Assembly: GCF_023100685.1 (NCBI RefSeq)
Contig: NZ_CP090064.1
Coordinates: forward strand, 992,001-1,056,000
Direction of reading: 5' to 3'
DNA length: 64,000 nucleotides
From: Proteus vulgaris
GTDB lineage: Bacteria; Pseudomonadota; Gammaproteobacteria; Enterobacterales; Enterobacteriaceae
Positions 17,241 through 26,985 of the stretch are shown one piece after another; positions within the stretch are counted from its first letter, which is position 1, and every line of letters starts with the position of its first letter. The notes beneath the pieces are model-generated. The model was given only the letters and a program-made list of their open reading frames with translations. It had not been told where the DNA came from and made no database searches. The position numbers and the translations under genes are program-made.

Positions 17241-17873
17241 ATGAGCTTTATTGGTTTTCTCTTTAAACGTGATTTCTTGCTCTCTTTTCTTAGTTGTTTT
17301 TTCATGGCAATTAAAATTTGTACATTTTATTCATTATTATCTTTGTTACCTAAATCTCGGCGTTATCAGCTTATTTTTAGTTATTTTGTTATTTTTCTTT
17401 ATTGGGTGACTGCAATTAATTCATTATCTTTATTGATAATATTTTCAATGTTAACTTTTTATTTATTAACGCTTTCTGTTTTTGATGCTGACTATTTCTT
17501 GCTGCCTAATGATTTAACTTTTTGGTTGTTATTTTTAGGATTATCAATAAATTACACTACATATGGACTGGCTCTTTTTCATCATGCTTTTTATGGTTTT
17601 TTAATGGGAACAGGGCTTTTTTATGGTGTTTATTTATGGGGATATTTTATTTATCAAAAATGTGTATTGGGTTTTGGTGATGTGAAATTGTTTGGTGCAA
17701 TCGGCGCATGGTGTGGGTTTGAAAAATTACCTTATATTCTTTTAGGTGCTTCTTTGTTAGGGCTTTGTGTGTATTGCATAGTATTAATAACCACAAAAGA
17801 ATATTTAAACAAAGTCGCATTTGGCTCTTGTTTATCTTTTTCGACACTAATGGTGCTTAGTTTCTATTTTTAG
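17241..17873 (+). CDS. Short A24-type prepilin peptidase
   Basis: Membrane aspartic peptidase of the type IV prepilin peptidase family. I chose ATG 17241, preceded by AAAGGA nine bases upstream; an in-frame TTG at 17217 has a GGAG only two bases away, which is too close. The 210-residue protein has about six membrane segments and both catalytic aspartates: Asp82 in FDADYFLLPN and Asp147 in the hallmark GFGDVKL. The N-terminal cysteine-rich methyltransferase domain of PilD is absent, so it is a short-form peptidase. The gene is noticeably T-rich and leucine/phenylalanine-heavy, with no pilin gene beside it. Substrates must be encoded elsewhere. Confidence 0.85.
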   Translation: MSFIGFLFKRDFLLSFLSCFFMAIKICTFYSLLSLLPKSRRYQLIFSYFVIFLYWVTAINSLSLLIIFSMLTFYLLTLSVFDADYFLLPNDLTFWLLFLGLSINYTTYGLALFHHAFYGFLMGTGLFYGVYLWGYFIYQKCVLGFGDVKLFGAIGAWCGFEKLPYILLGASLLGLCVYCIVLITTKEYLNKVAFGSCLSFSTLMVLSFYF

Positions 17874-17980
17874 TTTATTGATAATTTTATATTTACAATA
17901 TTTAAAATGGGTAATGTCTTGAATAATAAAGAAGGTAGTGTGCGGAAATACATAAGTAAATCAGCACACTGTAAAATCGA

Positions 17981-18649
17981 TTATAGATTTTCTGTTATAA
18001 ATTGTTGCCAACGTTTTGTATCACCTAAATATTTTTCAACTGGTATTAGGTGATAACCTTGTGCATCTTCAATAAATAGCGTCGGAAAACCACGACCATT
18101 AACTTGACTCATTAATTGCTGTGTTTGACTTAAATGTTGTTGAGTTTGTGCTTCATTAATTTCAGACAGTAAAAATGCAAACTGTTCAACATCAAAGCCT
18201 AGCTTTTTTACAATAAATAACAGTGTGTTTTTATCACTGATATTTAGGCCGTCAAGGTAATAGGCTTCTTGTAATGCTTTTAATAAATAAACGTCACGTT
18301 TTCCCATTATTTGAGCGACAAGAATAGCTGAAATAGGTAACAAAGAGTTTAGTACCATTTCTGTGTTACCAAGAGCGTCACGGTATGCATGACTAAAAAC
18401 TTGACCTGATAACTGGCTAATACGTTCATCAATTGGTGTGACGTGTTCTTTCCATGATTGACCACCGGTTACGGCTCTTGCTGGTGTAAACAAACCACCA
18501 CCATGTAACCTGATAGCATCAGGAAATATATTGCTCACTACTTCAATTAAGGGAGCAATGCCATAACACCAACCACAAAGAGGATCATAAACATAGTGCA
18601 ATATTTTAGTACTTTGAGTATTACCTGTACTGCTTGTTACTGAGGCCAT
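17981..18649 (-). CDS. DsbA-family thioredoxin-like protein
   Basis: A 222-residue thioredoxin-fold protein with the active site C25-G-W-C28 in YDPLCGWCYG, a helical insertion typical of the DsbA/FrnE group, and the cis-Pro region GRGFPTLFIED. There is no signal peptide, so it should act in the cytoplasm, unlike classical DsbA. It resembles the predicted protein-disulfide isomerases of COG3531. Its start overlaps the 3' end of the metallo-hydrolase gene by 13 bp, so the two are translationally coupled. Its redox partner and substrate are unknown; the neighbour suggests a shared stress or detoxification role, which is inference. Confidence 0.85.
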   Translation of the reverse strand: MASVTSSTGNTQSTKILHYVYDPLCGWCYGIAPLIEVVSNIFPDAIRLHGGGLFTPARAVTGGQSWKEHVTPIDERISQLSGQVFSHAYRDALGNTEMVLNSLLPISAILVAQIMGKRDVYLLKALQEAYYLDGLNISDKNTLLFIVKKLGFDVEQFAFLLSEINEAQTQQHLSQTQQLMSQVNGRGFPTLFIEDAQGYHLIPVEKYLGDTKRWQQFITENL

Positions 18650-19509
18650 TGCATCTCTCCTTTAAGTACTTTTGCACTGAGCTCTAGGCTTGATTTATCT
18701 GCTAAATTCTGATGAGTTTTTTCCATCACTGCAATAAATTCATCTGAATTTTTTGTCTTTTCAAGATTTTTCTCAGCCTCAATTAGGTAATTCATCGTGA
18801 AGTCAACTGCTTGTAGACTATATGTTGCTTCAGGTAAATAGTGACCTGGAATAACGGTTTTTGGTGAGAGTGATTTTATTTGTTGCAATGCTTTAACCCA
18901 ATGTTGGCGCTCGGCAACAGTTTGAGTATCTGCTAACCAGACATGAATATTTTCAGAAACTAAAACACCCCCCATCACTGCATTCAGTTTTGGAACATAA
19001 AGATATGTTCTATCTGGAGATTGACTATCTAATCCTTTGATAGAAATAGTCTCTCCTTCAATAGAAAAACTATCGCCTGTTACCACTTCAGGAACGATGA
19101 TTTTTTTAGGGGCATTTTCTTTAAGTACTGGCCCCCAGTAGGCAAGTTTTCCTGCTTGGGTTTCGTTGATAGCATTGATTGTGGGTGCAGTTGCAATCAC
19201 TTTAGCATTTGGAAACGCATCAGTAATAACATCTAATCCAAAATAAAAATCAGGATCTGAATGGCTGATATAGATATAAGTCAGGTTTTTTCCAGAAGCT
19301 TTGATCTTATCAACTAAGGCTTGTGCATCATTTTTTTGAAATTGTGCATCAATTAAAACAGCATCTTTATCACCATAAATAATTTCAGAAGAAACAGGGA
19401 AAACACTCGCCTCTCCAGGATTATAGATATCTAATGTTAATTCAGTGGCTAGTGCTGACGTTGCGAAGAAGGCGGTTGTTGCAAGTGTTAAAGGAAGTAA
19501 TTTTTTCAT
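18637..19509 (-). CDS. Exported metallo-beta-lactamase-fold hydrolase with variant metal motif
   Basis: A 290-residue protein with a signal peptide (MKKLLPLTLATTAFFATSALA) and an MBL fold: AVLIDAQF, then YISHSDPDFYFG where the canonical H-x-H-x-D-H would be, and VIPGHYLP with a later conserved His near 240. The metal motif reads H83-x-D85-x-D87-F88, so the second His is Asp and the final His is Phe; the metal site is therefore unusual. Substrate unknown. It is divergent from a LysR regulator at 19615 across 105 bp and coupled to a DsbA-like gene downstream, suggesting a regulated two-gene operon. Confidence 0.8.
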   Translation of the reverse strand: MKKLLPLTLATTAFFATSALATELTLDIYNPGEASVFPVSSEIIYGDKDAVLIDAQFQKNDAQALVDKIKASGKNLTYIYISHSDPDFYFGLDVITDAFPNAKVIATAPTINAINETQAGKLAYWGPVLKENAPKKIIVPEVVTGDSFSIEGETISIKGLDSQSPDRTYLYVPKLNAVMGGVLVSENIHVWLADTQTVAERQHWVKALQQIKSLSPKTVIPGHYLPEATYSLQAVDFTMNYLIEAEKNLEKTKNSDEFIAVMEKTHQNLADKSSLELSAKVLKGEMQWPQ

Positions 19510-19614
19510 CTTTTGTTTTCTCCATAATGTTGTTGCTGACTATAATATGTTGCATAAAACAAGAGAAAAACCCCATTTCAGGCAATTAATTGTTGCGTAA
19601 ATCGAGCAAATAAA

Positions 19615-20535
19615 ATGGATAAAATAAAAGCATCAGAAGTTTTTGTGACCATTGTAAAGCAAGGTAGCATGATAAAAGCTGCTGATTATCTAGGTATGTC
19701 TAGAGCTATGGTAACTCGTTATTTAAATGAAATGGAGGAATGGGCGGGTGTTCGTTTATTACATAGAACGACACGTAAACAGAGCTTAACATCTGTTGGT
19801 GATATGGTTTATGAACAGAGCTTACAATTATTAGAAATGGCAGAACGTATCCCCGCCAATATTCCTAAGGAGCGCCATCAAATTAGTGGGCTTGTTCGTA
19901 TAACCAGTTCACAATCGTTAGCAAATAGCATTTTATCTGTTGCAATCTGTGAGTTTATGCAACGTTACCCTTTAATTGCCGTCGATTTACAAATTACTAA
20001 TCAAACGGTGAATTTGGTGGAAGAGCGCATTGATATTGCTTTGCGTATTACTAATCATCTTGAGCCTAATTTAATTGCACGACCGCTGGCAACATGCCTT
20101 TCTGTAGTATGTGCTCATAAAGATTATTTAGTAAAAAAAGGAATACCAAAAACACCGGATGATCTCGCTCAACATCAGTGTTTAACTTATCGTTTTTTTG
20201 GGCGTAGTTTATGGGAATTCAATTTAGAGGATAAACGTTATTCTGTTCCCGTTGGTGGTAATTTGAGTGCCAATGAATCCGTTGTTTTATTGCAAGCCAC
20301 GTTAAAAGGAGCTGGGATATCATTACAGCCTTATTATTCAGCAAAACCTTATCTTGAAAGTGGAGAGTTAGAACACGTTTTAGCTGACTATCAAGCTCAA
20401 CCTATGGGGATTTATGCTGTTTTAGCGAGTCGGCAAAATATGCCAGCAGCAGTACGTGTATTGCTCGATTTTCTTGTTGAATGGTTTTCATCCTCTCCGC
20501 ATTGGCTTGGTTTATCGGGTAAAAGCGAGCTTTAA
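19615..20535 (+). CDS. LysR-family transcriptional regulator
   Basis: A 306-residue LysR regulator: N-terminal winged helix (ASEVFVTIVKQGSMIKAADYLGMSRAMVTRYLNEMEEW, about residues 7-44) followed by LLHRTTRKQSLTSVGD and a periplasmic-binding-like effector domain. It is divergent from the metallo-hydrolase/DsbA-like pair, the standard arrangement for a LysR activator of its neighbours, so it probably controls them; the effector is unknown. Its 3' end overlaps the convergent lysR gene by 24 bp (20512-20535). The start has no strong Shine-Dalgarno. Confidence 0.88.
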   Translation: MDKIKASEVFVTIVKQGSMIKAADYLGMSRAMVTRYLNEMEEWAGVRLLHRTTRKQSLTSVGDMVYEQSLQLLEMAERIPANIPKERHQISGLVRITSSQSLANSILSVAICEFMQRYPLIAVDLQITNQTVNLVEERIDIALRITNHLEPNLIARPLATCLSVVCAHKDYLVKKGIPKTPDDLAQHQCLTYRFFGRSLWEFNLEDKRYSVPVGGNLSANESVVLLQATLKGAGISLQPYYSAKPYLESGELEHVLADYQAQPMGIYAVLASRQNMPAAVRVLLDFLVEWFSSSPHWLGLSGKSEL

Positions 20536-21438
20536 GCGTTCAGGGTAATTCGCTAATGTACTTTTCATTACATCAATAAAATAGGAAACCAGTTGTGATG
20601 ATGGGCGATGAGATGGGCAAATTAAACTTATAGTAAAGGGGATTGTAAAGCTTAAAGGGCGAATACAAAGTGTTTTATTGAGGTAATCAAGAGCAGTAAT
20701 AGGATTAACAATTGAAATACCGATATTTTCACTGACCATGGCGCAAATAGATGCAGCACTTTGTGTTTCCATGATTAATTGTCGCGTTATTCCTTCTTGA
20801 ATAAAAACGGCATCAATGAGCTGTCGATAAGGATCATTAACAGATAAGCTGATAAAGCGCTCGTTCTGAAAATCAGACGGGTGTAACAATGCTTTTTGAC
20901 ACAATGGATGTGACTTAGGTAAAACGGCAACTTCATTGAGTGTTAACAGTGTTTCTTGTTGAGTTCCTGCTGGTGTTTGCGTGTGTTCTGTTAAGCCCAA
21001 ATCATAATGTTGAGCAGATAGCCACTCTTCTAATAATGGTGATTCTTGAGGAACGATAGTTAAATTGACATCAGGATGTTGAGCAATAAATTGACGACAA
21101 ATGGAAGGTAGCAATGATTGAGCGAATGCAGGTAAACAAGTGATATTTAGTTCAGCTTGTCGAAAATGACGAATACTTTCAGCAACATTAATGATCCTAT
21201 CTAAACCATAATAAGAGCGTTGTACTTCTTCAAAAAAGCGTAATCCTTCTGCCGTGGGCTGAAGTCGGCCTTTTATCCTATCAAATAACTTAAATGATAA
21301 TAGATGTTCAAGACGTGATAACTCTCGACTTACAGTAGGTTGCGAAGTTTTCAGTAATTCAGCCGCTTCAGTGAGATTTTGTGTCGTCATTACAGCATGA
21401 AATATCTCAATATGTCGCCAGTTAAAAGGAGCTTTCAT
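20512..21438 (-). CDS. lysR: LysR-family activator of lysA
   Basis: A 308-residue LysR-type regulator with the helix-turn-helix WRHIEIFHAVMTTQNLTEAAELLKTSQPTVSRELSRLE at about 7-45. It lies divergently 112 bp from lysA, the same arrangement as E. coli lysR-lysA, where LysR activates lysA when diaminopimelate is plentiful and lysine is low. The sequence fits E. coli LysR in length (311). An inverted repeat at 21450-21485 in the shared spacer is a candidate binding site. Its 3' end overlaps the convergent LysR gene by 24 bp. Confidence 0.9.
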   Translation of the reverse strand: MKAPFNWRHIEIFHAVMTTQNLTEAAELLKTSQPTVSRELSRLEHLLSFKLFDRIKGRLQPTAEGLRFFEEVQRSYYGLDRIINVAESIRHFRQAELNITCLPAFAQSLLPSICRQFIAQHPDVNLTIVPQESPLLEEWLSAQHYDLGLTEHTQTPAGTQQETLLTLNEVAVLPKSHPLCQKALLHPSDFQNERFISLSVNDPYRQLIDAVFIQEGITRQLIMETQSAASICAMVSENIGISIVNPITALDYLNKTLCIRPLSFTIPFTISLICPSHRPSSQLVSYFIDVMKSTLANYPERLKLAFTR

Positions 21439-21449
21439 TTATTATTCCT

Positions 21450-21485
21450 ATATCAAAAATGAATAGAGTGTAGCTTATTTGATAT
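21450..21485. promoter_or_regulatory. Candidate LysR operator between lysR and lysA
   Basis: ATATCAAA (21450-21457) and TTTGATAT (21478-21485) are perfectly inverted arms separated by 20 bp, inside the 112-bp divergent spacer. LysR regulators usually bind a dyad in this place. The identification is positional. Confidence 0.4.
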
Positions 21486-21550
21486 TTTTATTCCTTTTCA
21501 AGTTAATTAATAATCATTTTATTCACCGGTGACTTTTATGAGTAAATATT

Positions 21551-22792
21551 ATGACAACATCAATCACTATGGCTCAATATCAACTCGCACAAACGTATGG
21601 AACGCCATTATGGATTTATCAAGGCGATACAATTTCTGAACGTATTGCTCAACTAAAATCGTTTGATGTGGTCCGCTTTGCTCAAAAGGCTTGCTCAAAC
21701 ATTCATATCTTACGTTTAATGAAAGCGCAGGGTGTAAAAGTAGACTCGGTTTCATTAGGTGAAATCGAACGTGCTTTAGTGGCAGGCTATCAAGGTGGTA
21801 GAGAAAAAAGCGAGATTGTCTTTACTGCTGATTTACTGGATGAAAGAACTATTGAGCGTGTTATTGAGTTAGATATTCCTGTTAATGCAGGTTCTATTGA
21901 TATGCTTCGTCAATTAGGTGAACGCAATCAAGGGCATGCTGTTTGGATAAGAGTTAACCCTGGATTTGGTCATGGGCATAGCCAAAAAACCAATACAGGG
22001 GGGGAAAATAGTAAACATGGTATTTGGTTCGATGATGTCCCTGAAGCATTATCTGTGATCCAACAATACAACTTAACTCTAGTTGGTTTTCATATGCATA
22101 TTGGTTCTGGTGTTGATTATCAACATCTCGCTAGTGTATGTGATGCAATGGTTGAGCAAGTGCTTACCTCTAAAGTTGATATTAATGCTATTTCAGCAGG
22201 TGGAGGATTATCAACGCCATATCAAGAAGGTGATGTAACAGTCGATTTAACCCACTACTTTTCGTTATGGGATAAAGCACGTCAACGTATTGCACAACAT
22301 CTTGGTCATGATATTGAGCTTGAAATCGAGCCGGGGCGTTTCTTAGTGGCTGAGTCTGGTGTATTAGTTTCTCAAGTGAGGGCGGTTAAATCGATGGGAA
22401 GTCGTCACTATGTGCTGGTGGATGCCGGATTTAGTGATTTAATGCGTCCTGCGATGTATGGAAGTTACCATCAAATTTCAGTTTTAGATAATCATGGGCA
22501 AATAAAGCCAATGACAGAATTACAAGAAACTATTGTTGCAGGCCCGCTTTGTGAATCGGGAGATGTTTTTACTCAGCAGGAAGGTGGCACTGTTACCCCT
22601 CGTTTATTACCTCAAACTCAAGTGGGTGATTACATAATTATTCATGATACAGGGGCTTACGGCGCTTCAATGTCATCTAATTATAATAGTCGTCCTCTTA
22701 TTCCAGAAGTATTAATAACAAAAGGGGCTTCTCGATTAATTCGACGCCGCCAAACCATAGAAGAATTATTAGCGTTGGAGTTGGATCTCTAA
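21551..22792 (+). CDS. lysA: Diaminopimelate decarboxylase
   Basis: PLP enzyme converting meso-diaminopimelate to lysine, the last step of lysine synthesis. The 413-residue protein has the PLP lysine (Lys46) in VRFAQKACSNIHILR, the HIGSGVDY and AISAGGGLS phosphate-binding region, EPGRFLVAESG and GPLCESGDVF with the active-site Cys of the partner subunit. Length and sequence match E. coli LysA (420) closely. It is transcribed away from lysR and ends at a strong terminator shared with fadE. Confidence 0.96.
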   Translation: MTTSITMAQYQLAQTYGTPLWIYQGDTISERIAQLKSFDVVRFAQKACSNIHILRLMKAQGVKVDSVSLGEIERALVAGYQGGREKSEIVFTADLLDERTIERVIELDIPVNAGSIDMLRQLGERNQGHAVWIRVNPGFGHGHSQKTNTGGENSKHGIWFDDVPEALSVIQQYNLTLVGFHMHIGSGVDYQHLASVCDAMVEQVLTSKVDINAISAGGGLSTPYQEGDVTVDLTHYFSLWDKARQRIAQHLGHDIELEIEPGRFLVAESGVLVSQVRAVKSMGSRHYVLVDAGFSDLMRPAMYGSYHQISVLDNHGQIKPMTELQETIVAGPLCESGDVFTQQEGGTVTPRLLPQTQVGDYIIIHDTGAYGASMSSNYNSRPLIPEVLITKGASRLIRRRQTIEELLALELDL

Positions 22793-22827
22793 TTAATCGT
22801 TTTTATTAGCCCACTTTGATTGAAATA

Positions 22828-22868
22828 AAAACACCTCATGACTTAATTAGTTATGAGGTGTTTTGTTT
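22828..22868. terminator. Bidirectional terminator between lysA and fadE
   Basis: AAAACACCTCAT (22828-22839) and ATGAGGTGTTTT (22853-22864) form a perfect 12-bp stem followed by TTTGTTTT; the A-rich left side gives the minus strand a U-run too. It serves the two convergent genes. Confidence 0.85.
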
Positions 22869-22902
22869 TATTGGGCGGATGATGTGCCCTTATATAAATA
22901 AA

Positions 22903-25350
22903 CTAGGCTGCTTTGTCTGTTTTGGTATTACTCGTTTTAGGCTTTTTTGCGGGGACCGCCAGTGCATCAAAGTCAAACTCATCAACATTGATACTCCGTA
23001 AGCGACTTTGTTCAGCTTTACGTAAAATATCAGCCTCTTCTGGAGTCACTCGTTTATCCGCTAACGCTTTATCTGCTAACTTATCTAATTGAGTAAAACT
23101 GAATTTTTTCTCGTAGAGGCGACAAATACGGTCGAAAATAGGTTCTGCTGCCAAAATATCAAGCAACGCTTCTTCCATTAAACCATGTGGATTGTGTTCA
23201 CAAGGTGTTAAGAATTGGCCTCTACCAATACGATCGCGAGTTTCAGATGGTTGTTGAATAATTTGAGCCACTTTACTGTCTAGTTTATCGGATGGCAGTT
23301 TTTGCGCTTTACCAAGAGGGAAAATAATAGCGCGCATAGTACCTGCAATCATTCGGCTCGGGAAATTACGTAACAGTTCATCAATTGCATTTTCAGCTTG
23401 GTATAGACACTCTTTCACACTCCAATGTACTAATGGTAAATCGGCAGTATGGCGCCCTTCATCTTCATAGCGTTTTAAGGCCGCAGAAGCGAGGAAGATA
23501 TGGCTTAAAATATCACCCAAACGAGCAGAAATACGTTCACGACGTTTTAAACTTCCACCTAAAACACCCATTGAAACATCAGATAATAAAGCCATATTGG
23601 CACTAAGGCGGTTAATTTGCTGATAGTAACGACGTGTTTCATCATTGGTTGGTGATGTACTTAAACGGCCATTAGTGATACCTAACCAAATGCTTCGTAA
23701 GGTGTTACTTGCAACATGCCCAATATGGCCAAATAAGGCTCGGTCAAAATCATGTAGATTGCTATCACGTGCTGCGGCAATTTCATCTAACACATAAGGA
23801 TGGCAACGAATAGCACCTTGACCATAAATGATCATACTACGTGTTAAAATATTGGCACCTTCAACTGTGATCGCAATAGGCGAACCTTGATAAGAACGGG
23901 CAACAAAGTTTGAAGTTCCAAGGCAGATCCCTTTACCACCAACAATATCCATTGCATCAATAACGCCACGTTGTGCTCTATGAGTACAATGGTATTTGAC
24001 GATAGCAGATAAAACGGCAGGTTTTTCCCCTAACATAATACCCGTGGTAATTAAGGTTGCGGCAGCATCTAAAAGATAAGCATTACCAGCCAGACGTGCT
24101 AATGGCTCTTCGATACCTTCCATTTTACCAATAGGAATTTTGAACTGACGGCGTACACGAGAATAAGCGCCGGTTGCCATCGCTACACTTTTTAATCCAC
24201 CGGTAGAGTTTGAAGGTAGAGTAATGCCACGACCAACAGAAAGGCACTCCACCAGCATTCTCCAGCCTTGCCCTGCCATTTTTGGCCCACCAATAATGTA
24301 ATCAATAGGAACAAAAACATCTTTACCGCGAGTAGGCCCATTCATAAACGGAACGTTTAATGGGAAATGGCGATGGCCAATTTCAACGCCTTTTACATCG
24401 GTGGGAATTAATGCACAGGTAATACCAGGATTTTCATCGTTACTTAAAAGATGTTCAGGATCACGCAATTTAAACGCTAGTCCTAATACGGTTGCGATAG
24501 GTGCAAGGGTGATATAGCGTTTATTCCAATTTAAGCGAATACCTAATATTTGCTCTCCTTGCCATTCTCCCATGCAAACGACACCACTGTCTGGGATCGC
24601 ACCTGCATCAGAGCCAGCTTCAGGACTGGTTAAAGCAAAGCAAGGGATTTCATCTCCCTTGGCTAAACCAGGCAAATAGCGTTTTTTCTGCTCATCGGTA
24701 CCATAATGCTGAAGAAGTTCACCAGGGCCTAAAGAGTTAGGTACGCCAACAGTGATGGCTAAAATACCAGATACCCCAGCCAGTTTTTGCAATACACGGG
24801 ATTGTGCATAGGCAGAAAACTCTAATCCGCCGTACTCCTTTTTAATGATCATCGCAAAGAAGCGATTATCTTTTAGGTACTGCCAGATTTCAGGTGGTAA
24901 GTCAGCCAACTCATGAGTGATTTCAAAATCATTTGTCATACGACAAACTTCTTCTACTGGGCCATCAAGGAACGCTTGCTCTTCAGCGGTGAGTTGTGGT
25001 TTTGGATAATTATGCAATTGCTTCCAATCAGGAGCACCACGGAAAAGCTCACCTTCCCACCATGTTGTACCTGCATCAATGGCTTCTTGTTCTGTTTTAG
25101 ACATAGAAGGCATGACTTTTTGAAATGCTTTAAGTGCAGGAGCTGAAATATAAGCTTTACGAATAGACGGAAGTGTAAAGGGTAATAAAACCAATGCAAC
25201 GGGGAGGAGTAGCCAGTAACTCCAAATATTAGCTAGACCCATTACAAAAGTGTAAGCAATGAGAACAAGGCTACTTACCGCAATACCAAATTTGCGATAA
25301 CTAAGTATGCCTATAAGAATAATGAAAAGTGCAATACTGAGTAGTGTCAT
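22903..25350 (-). CDS. fadE: Acyl-CoA dehydrogenase FadE
   Basis: Flavoprotein that catalyses the first step of beta-oxidation, acyl-CoA to trans-2-enoyl-CoA. The 815-residue protein is almost the length of E. coli FadE (814). Two N-terminal hydrophobic segments (about 3-18 and 28-58) attach it to the inner membrane. The FAD domain contains [17 protein letters not shown] and [15 protein letters not shown], the C-terminal helical domain [14 protein letters not shown] and [18 protein letters not shown] FadR-like palindrome lies 28-44 bp upstream of its start (25378-25394). Divergent from gmhA, conserved fadE-gmhA order. Confidence 0.95.
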   Translation of the reverse strand: MTLLSIALFIILIGILSYRKFGIAVSSLVLIAYTFVMGLANIWSYWLLLPVALVLLPFTLPSIRKAYISAPALKAFQKVMPSMSKTEQEAIDAGTTWWEGELFRGAPDWKQLHNYPKPQLTAEEQAFLDGPVEEVCRMTNDFEITHELADLPPEIWQYLKDNRFFAMIIKKEYGGLEFSAYAQSRVLQKLAGVSGILAITVGVPNSLGPGELLQHYGTDEQKKRYLPGLAKGDEIPCFALTSPEAGSDAGAIPDSGVVCMGEWQGEQILGIRLNWNKRYITLAPIATVLGLAFKLRDPEHLLSNDENPGITCALIPTDVKGVEIGHRHFPLNVPFMNGPTRGKDVFVPIDYIIGGPKMAGQGWRMLVECLSVGRGITLPSNSTGGLKSVAMATGAYSRVRRQFKIPIGKMEGIEEPLARLAGNAYLLDAAATLITTGIMLGEKPAVLSAIVKYHCTHRAQRGVIDAMDIVGGKGICLGTSNFVARSYQGSPIAITVEGANILTRSMIIYGQGAIRCHPYVLDEIAAARDSNLHDFDRALFGHIGHVASNTLRSIWLGITNGRLSTSPTNDETRRYYQQINRLSANMALLSDVSMGVLGGSLKRRERISARLGDILSHIFLASAALKRYEDEGRHTADLPLVHWSVKECLYQAENAIDELLRNFPSRMIAGTMRAIIFPLGKAQKLPSDKLDSKVAQIIQQPSETRDRIGRGQFLTPCEHNPHGLMEEALLDILAAEPIFDRICRLYEKKFSFTQLDKLADKALADKRVTPEEADILRKAEQSRLRSINVDEFDFDALAVPAKKPKTSNTKTDKAA

Positions 25351-25377
25351 AATAAACTCCTGTATTTAGCAAGAGAT

Positions 25378-25394
25378 CAGAGGTCAGACCTGTT
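25378..25394. promoter_or_regulatory. FadR operator candidate at fadE
   Basis: CAGAGGTCAGACCTGTT contains the palindromic core GGTCAGACC and the strong right half GACCTGTT of the E. coli FadR consensus (AGCTGGTCCGACNTGTT as I remember it). It lies just upstream of the fadE start, where FadR represses fadE in the absence of long-chain acyl-CoA. Confidence 0.6.
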
Positions 25395-25588
25395 GTTTGT
25401 TATTTAGATCTAATCTAGTCACCAACTTTTATCAATATATTTACATTCTAATTACAATATAGCTCACAAATTATTCGTAAATGAGAGAAGTTAGCATTTG
25501 TCGGTAATGAGTATCTTCTTTCATGACATTGGATCCGTTACACTGAGAAACAGAAAATTTCGATTACCCTTTCTGGAGTAAAAATCCT

Positions 25589-26167
25589 ATGTACCAAGAT
25601 CTTATCCGTGGTGAGTTAACAGAAGCAGCAGATACCCTTTCTCGCTTTCTTCAAGATGATGCAAACATTGAAGCTATTCAAAAAGCAGCTGTATTATTAG
25701 CAGATTCTTTTAAAGCTGGTGGCAAAGTATTATCTTGTGGTAATGGTGGTTCTCATTGTGACGCAATGCATTTTGCTGAAGAGCTGACAGGGCGTTACCG
25801 TGAAAATCGTCCTGGTTATCCTGCCATTGCGATTTCTGATGTAAGCCATATTTCATGTGTGAGTAATGATTTTGGCTATGAATATGTATTTTCACGTTAT
25901 GTTGAAGCTGTAGGTAGAGAAGGTGATGTTCTGCTGGGTATCTCAACTTCAGGTAACTCAGGCAATATTATTAAAGCGATTAGTGCTGCGCGTGAAAAAG
26001 GCATGAAAGTCATTACGCTAACAGGCAAAGACGGTGGCAAAATGGATGGTACAGCGGATATTGAAATTCGCGTTCCTCATTTTGGTTATGCTGATCGCAT
26101 TCAAGAGATCCATATCAAAGTTATCCATATTCTGATCCAATTAATTGAAAAAGAAATGGAAAAGTAA
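25589..26167 (+). CDS. gmhA: Phosphoheptose isomerase (sedoheptulose 7-phosphate isomerase)
   Basis: SIS-domain enzyme making D-glycero-D-manno-heptose 7-phosphate, the first step in heptose supply for lipopolysaccharide inner core. The 192-residue protein equals E. coli GmhA in length and has the motifs [35 protein letters not shown] and [20 protein letters not shown]. The start ATG follows the TTTCTGGAGT ribosome-binding site. It is divergent from fadE and followed 50 bp later by yafJ, as in E. coli. Confidence 0.96.
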   Translation: MYQDLIRGELTEAADTLSRFLQDDANIEAIQKAAVLLADSFKAGGKVLSCGNGGSHCDAMHFAEELTGRYRENRPGYPAIAISDVSHISCVSNDFGYEYVFSRYVEAVGREGDVLLGISTSGNSGNIIKAISAAREKGMKVITLTGKDGGKMDGTADIEIRVPHFGYADRIQEIHIKVIHILIQLIEKEMEK

Positions 26168-26217
26168 GTCATTATTGCTATAAATCAGCAATAAACATCG
26201 ACAAGAAGGAGTGAGCG

Positions 26218-26985
26218 ATGTGTGAATTATTAGGCATGAGTGCAAATGTACCGACAGATATTAATTTTAGTCTAAGTGGGTTAATTCCAAGAGGGGGCAA
26301 AACAGGGCCTCATAAAGATGGTTGGGGAATTACCTTTTATGAAGGACTAGGGTGTCGCACATTTAAAGATCCTCAAGCCAGTGCTATTTCACCTGTCGCT
26401 CGCTTTGTTCAAGAGTATCCGATTAAATCTGAGGCTGTCATTGCTCATATTCGTCAGGCGAATCGAGGAAATGTCTCTTTAGAGAACACACATCCTTTTA
26501 CCCGTGAATTATGGGGTAAAAATTGGACTTATGCACATAATGGTCAATTAAAAGGCTATCAATCTCTTGAAACAGGGCGCTTTAGAGCCATCGGTCAAAC
26601 AGACAGTGAAAAAGCATTTTGCTGGATCTTAAATCAACTTGAAGAGCGTTATAAACGAACACCTGCTAATTGGCTGGCTGTGTTTCGCTTTATTTCTACT
26701 TTAGCCTCTCAATTAAGGCAAAAAGGGGTTTTTAATATGCTGTTATCTGATGGGCGATTTGTTATGGCGTATTGTTCAACAAATTTACATTGGATCACGC
26801 GAAAAGCGCCTTTTGGAAAAGCAAAACTACTTGATCAAGATGTAGAAATTGATTTTCAGCAACATACACAATCAGATGATGTTGTTTCTGTTATTTCAAC
26901 ATTACCACTTACTGGAAATGAGTCTTGGCAGCGTATTCCTGTGGGGGAGTTTGTGTTATTTGATCGTGGTGTGCGTATCCTGTAG
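26218..26985 (+). CDS. yafJ: Class II glutamine amidotransferase-like protein YafJ
   Basis: A 255-residue Ntn-hydrolase with the N-terminal nucleophile Cys2 (MCELLGMSANVPTDINFS), the oxyanion region GPHKDGWGITFYEG, HIRQANRGNVSLENTHPF and FAHNGQ-like YAHNGQLK. It is a stand-alone glutaminase domain without a synthase partner, so the physiological ammonia acceptor is unknown. SD AAGGAG at 26206-26211. Its 3' end overlaps the convergent yafK gene by 30 bp. Orthologue of E. coli YafJ by position after gmhA. Confidence 0.93.
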   Translation: MCELLGMSANVPTDINFSLSGLIPRGGKTGPHKDGWGITFYEGLGCRTFKDPQASAISPVARFVQEYPIKSEAVIAHIRQANRGNVSLENTHPFTRELWGKNWTYAHNGQLKGYQSLETGRFRAIGQTDSEKAFCWILNQLEERYKRTPANWLAVFRFISTLASQLRQKGVFNMLLSDGRFVMAYCSTNLHWITRKAPFGKAKLLDQDVEIDFQQHTQSDDVVSVISTLPLTGNESWQRIPVGEFVLFDRGVRIL

